Shown one piece after another: positions 5,844 to 7,376 of a stretch of 7,376 bases of DNA. The stretch comes from an uncultured Lachnospiraceae bacterium (GTDB lineage Bacteria > Bacillota > Clostridia > Lachnospirales > Lachnospiraceae), in NCBI GenBank assembly GCA_946413945.1, contig CAMKMR010000085.1, positions 1 through 7,376 of the forward strand, given 5' to 3'. The notes beneath the pieces are model-generated. The model saw only the letters and a program-made list of their open reading frames with translations. It made no database searches and was not told the origin of the DNA. Position 1 is the stretch's first letter; each line of letters starts with the position of its first letter. Position numbers and translations under genes: made by a program.

Positions 5844-7130
5844 ATGATAAAGAAGAGATTGTTCAAAGCAACAGTTGCAGTTGCTTTAGCTGTATCTATT
5901 ATTCTTCCATCAGGTTATAGTGATTATAATAACGGTTTATCTACTGTACATGCAGATGACTTAGAAGATGCAAAGAAAGCTAAGGAAGAAGCGGAAGCAA
6001 AGAAGGCAGAAGCAGAAGCTAAGCTGACAGAGTTAAATAAAAGTGCTGCGGATACACAGAGCGCTATAGAAGAACTTGATTCTGAGATTGGAGAATATTC
6101 TTCAAAAATCTTAGAACTTACTGAAGAGCAGAACAAGTTACAGACTCAGATTTCTATTACAGAATTAAAACTACAGAATGCTCATATCTTAGAGACTAAT
6201 CAGTATGCATCAATGAAAAAACGTATTGCTTATGCATATGAAAACGGTGATGTGGATTATATTGAAGCCCTTATGGCAATAGAAGATTTTTCTACGATGA
6301 TCAATCAGTCAGAGTATGTAGATAAAGTTTCTTCTTATGATCAGAATCAGCTTAATAAACTTGTTTCAATTAAGCAAAGTATTGCTGATGAGGAAGAAAA
6401 GATGCAGGAAAAACTGCAGGAAATCAAGGATGTTAAGGCTGAAAATGAAGCTCAGCAGGGTGCTTTACAGGTGCTTCAGGATGGAAAGAAGGAAAAGTTA
6501 GCTGAGTATAATGGACTTATCGTTGATACTAATACTCAGATATCAGAGTTAGATGAGGATATTGAGACAAAGAGAGCTGAGATTGCATCTATTGAAGCTG
6601 AAATGGAAGCAAAACGTCAGGCAGCTTTAGAAGCGGCAAGACAGGCACAGGAAAGCCAGAGTTATAGTGAAGATGGCAGCTCAGATGAAGGAAGCAGCGA
6701 TAGCGGTTCATCTTATGTTCCGGTAATAAGTGGTAATGGTGTTATTGGTGTATGGCCATCTCAGAGTACATGGATCTCATCTTATTACGGTCCTAGAGAT
6801 ACAGGTATTTACGGGGCATCTACATACCACAGAGGAATTGATATAGGTGCTTCTTACGGATCATGCATATATGCTTCGGGTGATGGATATGTTGCAAGAG
6901 CTTGCTACAGTTCTATCAGAGGTAATTATATAATAATAAGTCATGGTGGCGGAATCTGTACTCTTTATCAGCATATGTCTGGTTTTGCTGTGAGTGAAGG
7001 AGATAATGTCTCTGCAGGACAGGTTGTAGGTTATGTTGGTGAGACAGGAGTAGCATCAGGCCCACATCTTCACTTTGAAGTATGGATAGATGAATGCGAA
7101 GTAGACCCACTTGGTTATGTTTCTTATTAA
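5844..7130 (+). CDS. Secreted murein endopeptidase: PcsB-like coiled coil plus M23 (LytM)
   Basis: The 428-residue exported protein is predicted to cut peptide cross-links in peptidoglycan. A signal peptide (basic IKKRLFK, hydrophobic core 9-22) has a likely cleavage after VHA (residue 37). Residues 38-270 are a long Ala/Glu/Lys coiled coil interrupted by a YENGDVDYIEALMAIEDFSTMINQSEYV segment, the pattern seen in PcsB/EnvC-type division proteins, where it controls hydrolase activity. A Ser-rich linker (271-295) leads to the M23 domain. All metal and catalytic residues are present: H329 and D333 (HRGID), H377 (LYQHM), and H408/H410 (PHLHFEV). PcsB of streptococci pairs the same coil with CHAP; here the catalytic unit is M23. 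GGAGG (5833-5837) lies 6 nt before the ATG. The gene has its own promoter and terminator, so it is monocistronic. Likely roles are cell separation or wall turnover, inferred from the family. Confidence 0.95.
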   Translation: MIKKRLFKATVAVALAVSIILPSGYSDYNNGLSTVHADDLEDAKKAKEEAEAKKAEAEAKLTELNKSAADTQSAIEELDSEIGEYSSKILELTEEQNKLQTQISITELKLQNAHILETNQYASMKKRIAYAYENGDVDYIEALMAIEDFSTMINQSEYVDKVSSYDQNQLNKLVSIKQSIADEEEKMQEKLQEIKDVKAENEAQQGALQVLQDGKKEKLAEYNGLIVDTNTQISELDEDIETKRAEIASIEAEMEAKRQAALEAARQAQESQSYSEDGSSDEGSSDSGSSYVPVISGNGVIGVWPSQSTWISSYYGPRDTGIYGASTYHRGIDIGASYGSCIYASGDGYVARACYSSIRGNYIIISHGGGICTLYQHMSGFAVSEGDNVSAGQVVGYVGETGVASGPHLHFEVWIDECEVDPLGYVSY

Positions 7131-7150
7131 GTTTTAAAATGAATCTTTTC

Positions 7151-7204
7151 TCCCTCTACTGTTTGGATATGTGATCAGAAATCAGACAGTAGGGGGATTT
7201 TTTT
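7151..7204 (+). terminator. Intrinsic terminator after the peptidase gene
   Basis: TCCCTCTACTGT (7151-7162) pairs with ACAGTAGGGGGA (7186-7197) with one G-U wobble, and the helix extends inward to 7165/7183 with another wobble. Seven T (7198-7204) follow directly. It begins 20 nt after the stop codon. This is a strong rho-independent signal. Confidence 0.9.
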
Positions 7205-7245
7205 AATGTTTACGATTTTTATGGACAATTTTTGGGGGATAAATA

Positions 7246-7376
7246 GGGGATATAATTTGCGAATAAAATAGAGGATATAATTTACGAATATAATAGAGGA
7301 TATAATTTGCGAATATAATAGAGGATATAATTTGCGAATATAATAGAGGATATAATTTACGAATATAATAGGGGAT
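7246..7376. repeat. Array of 25-bp AT-rich direct repeats running off the window
   Basis: Five complete, contiguous 25-bp units lie at 7246-7270, 7271-7295, 7296-7320, 7321-7345 and 7346-7370, and a sixth begins at 7371. Each unit reads GAGGATATAATTT, then G or A, then CGAATATAATA. The variable base runs G, A, G, G, A. Unit 1 begins GGGG and has AATAAAATA at its end; the sixth also begins GGGG. Degenerate pieces precede it (GGGGATAAATA at 7235-7245; TTTACGA at 7210-7216). The period is not a multiple of three and the units carry stop codons, so it is non-coding. No unique spacers separate the units. The stretch between the peptidase terminator and the array (7205-7245) shows nothing else. Confidence 0.93.

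Noticed and set aside
5924..6136. Minus-strand open frame opposite the peptidase coil
   Set aside because: Its Ser/Ala/Phe-rich composition is the complement of the Glu/Ala/Lys coiled coil; it has no independent support.
7254..7345. Mini-ORFs in the repeat units (GAGG, then TTG CGA ATA TAA)
   Set aside because: A start-like TTG with a GAGG upstream occurs only in the G-type units and encodes three residues; chance is the simpler explanation.
7246..7376. CRISPR array
   Set aside because: The 25-bp units abut directly with no unique spacers, and no cas gene is visible.
7246..7376. Tandem promoters in the repeat array
   Set aside because: TATAAT occurs repeatedly, but the nearest TTTACG/TTTGCG lies 14 bp from the next TATAAT and no good -35 is correctly spaced.

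Overview
The window reads as AT-rich, low-GC Gram-positive DNA with strong GGAGG-type ribosome binding sites. The proteins (dCache-HAMP-GGDEF cyclase, DhaS-like TetR regulator, HAMP-less histidine kinase, PcsB-like coiled-coil M23 peptidase) suggest a Clostridia member, most likely Lachnospiraceae (Butyrivibrio/Pseudobutyrivibrio-like). That placement is inference from protein style and codon use; no marker gene is present.

Layout. (1) Positions 1-542 hold the 3' end of a probably exported protein: a Ser/Thr/Asp/Asn-rich linker with a 39-bp repeat, then a small beta-rich, four-cysteine domain, closed by an intrinsic terminator. (2) After a non-coding stretch with a possible structured leader, a membrane diguanylate cyclase (806-2452) starts at a TTG codon set by a GGAGG site. 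It converges on a TetR-family gene (2474-3058, minus strand), and the two share one 22-bp-stem terminator that contains the cyclase stop codon in its loop and reaches into the regulator's stop codon. (3) A 149-bp divergent intergenic region with a tetR promoter and several TGTGA/TCACA-type elements separates tetR from a tightly packed three-gene operon: a LemA-like membrane protein, an OmpR-type response regulator (TTG start, 4-nt overlap) and a sensor histidine kinase (2-nt gap). (4) A separate gene with a near-consensus promoter (5752-5780) encodes a secreted coiled-coil/M23 murein endopeptidase with all zinc ligands, ended by a terminator. (5) The right edge runs into an AT-rich array of 25-bp direct repeats that continues past the window.

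Working together: the cyclase and the two-component system are independent signalling routes, c-di-GMP and phosphorelay. The LemA-like protein, kinase, regulator and downstream hydrolase may form an envelope-sensing and remodelling neighbourhood, but only the first three are evidently co-transcribed; the link to the hydrolase rests on proximity. Most of the window is ordinary for this kind of genome. The least explained items are the 25-bp array, the leader before the cyclase gene, the LemA-like/two-component coupling and the cysteine-bearing domain at the left edge.
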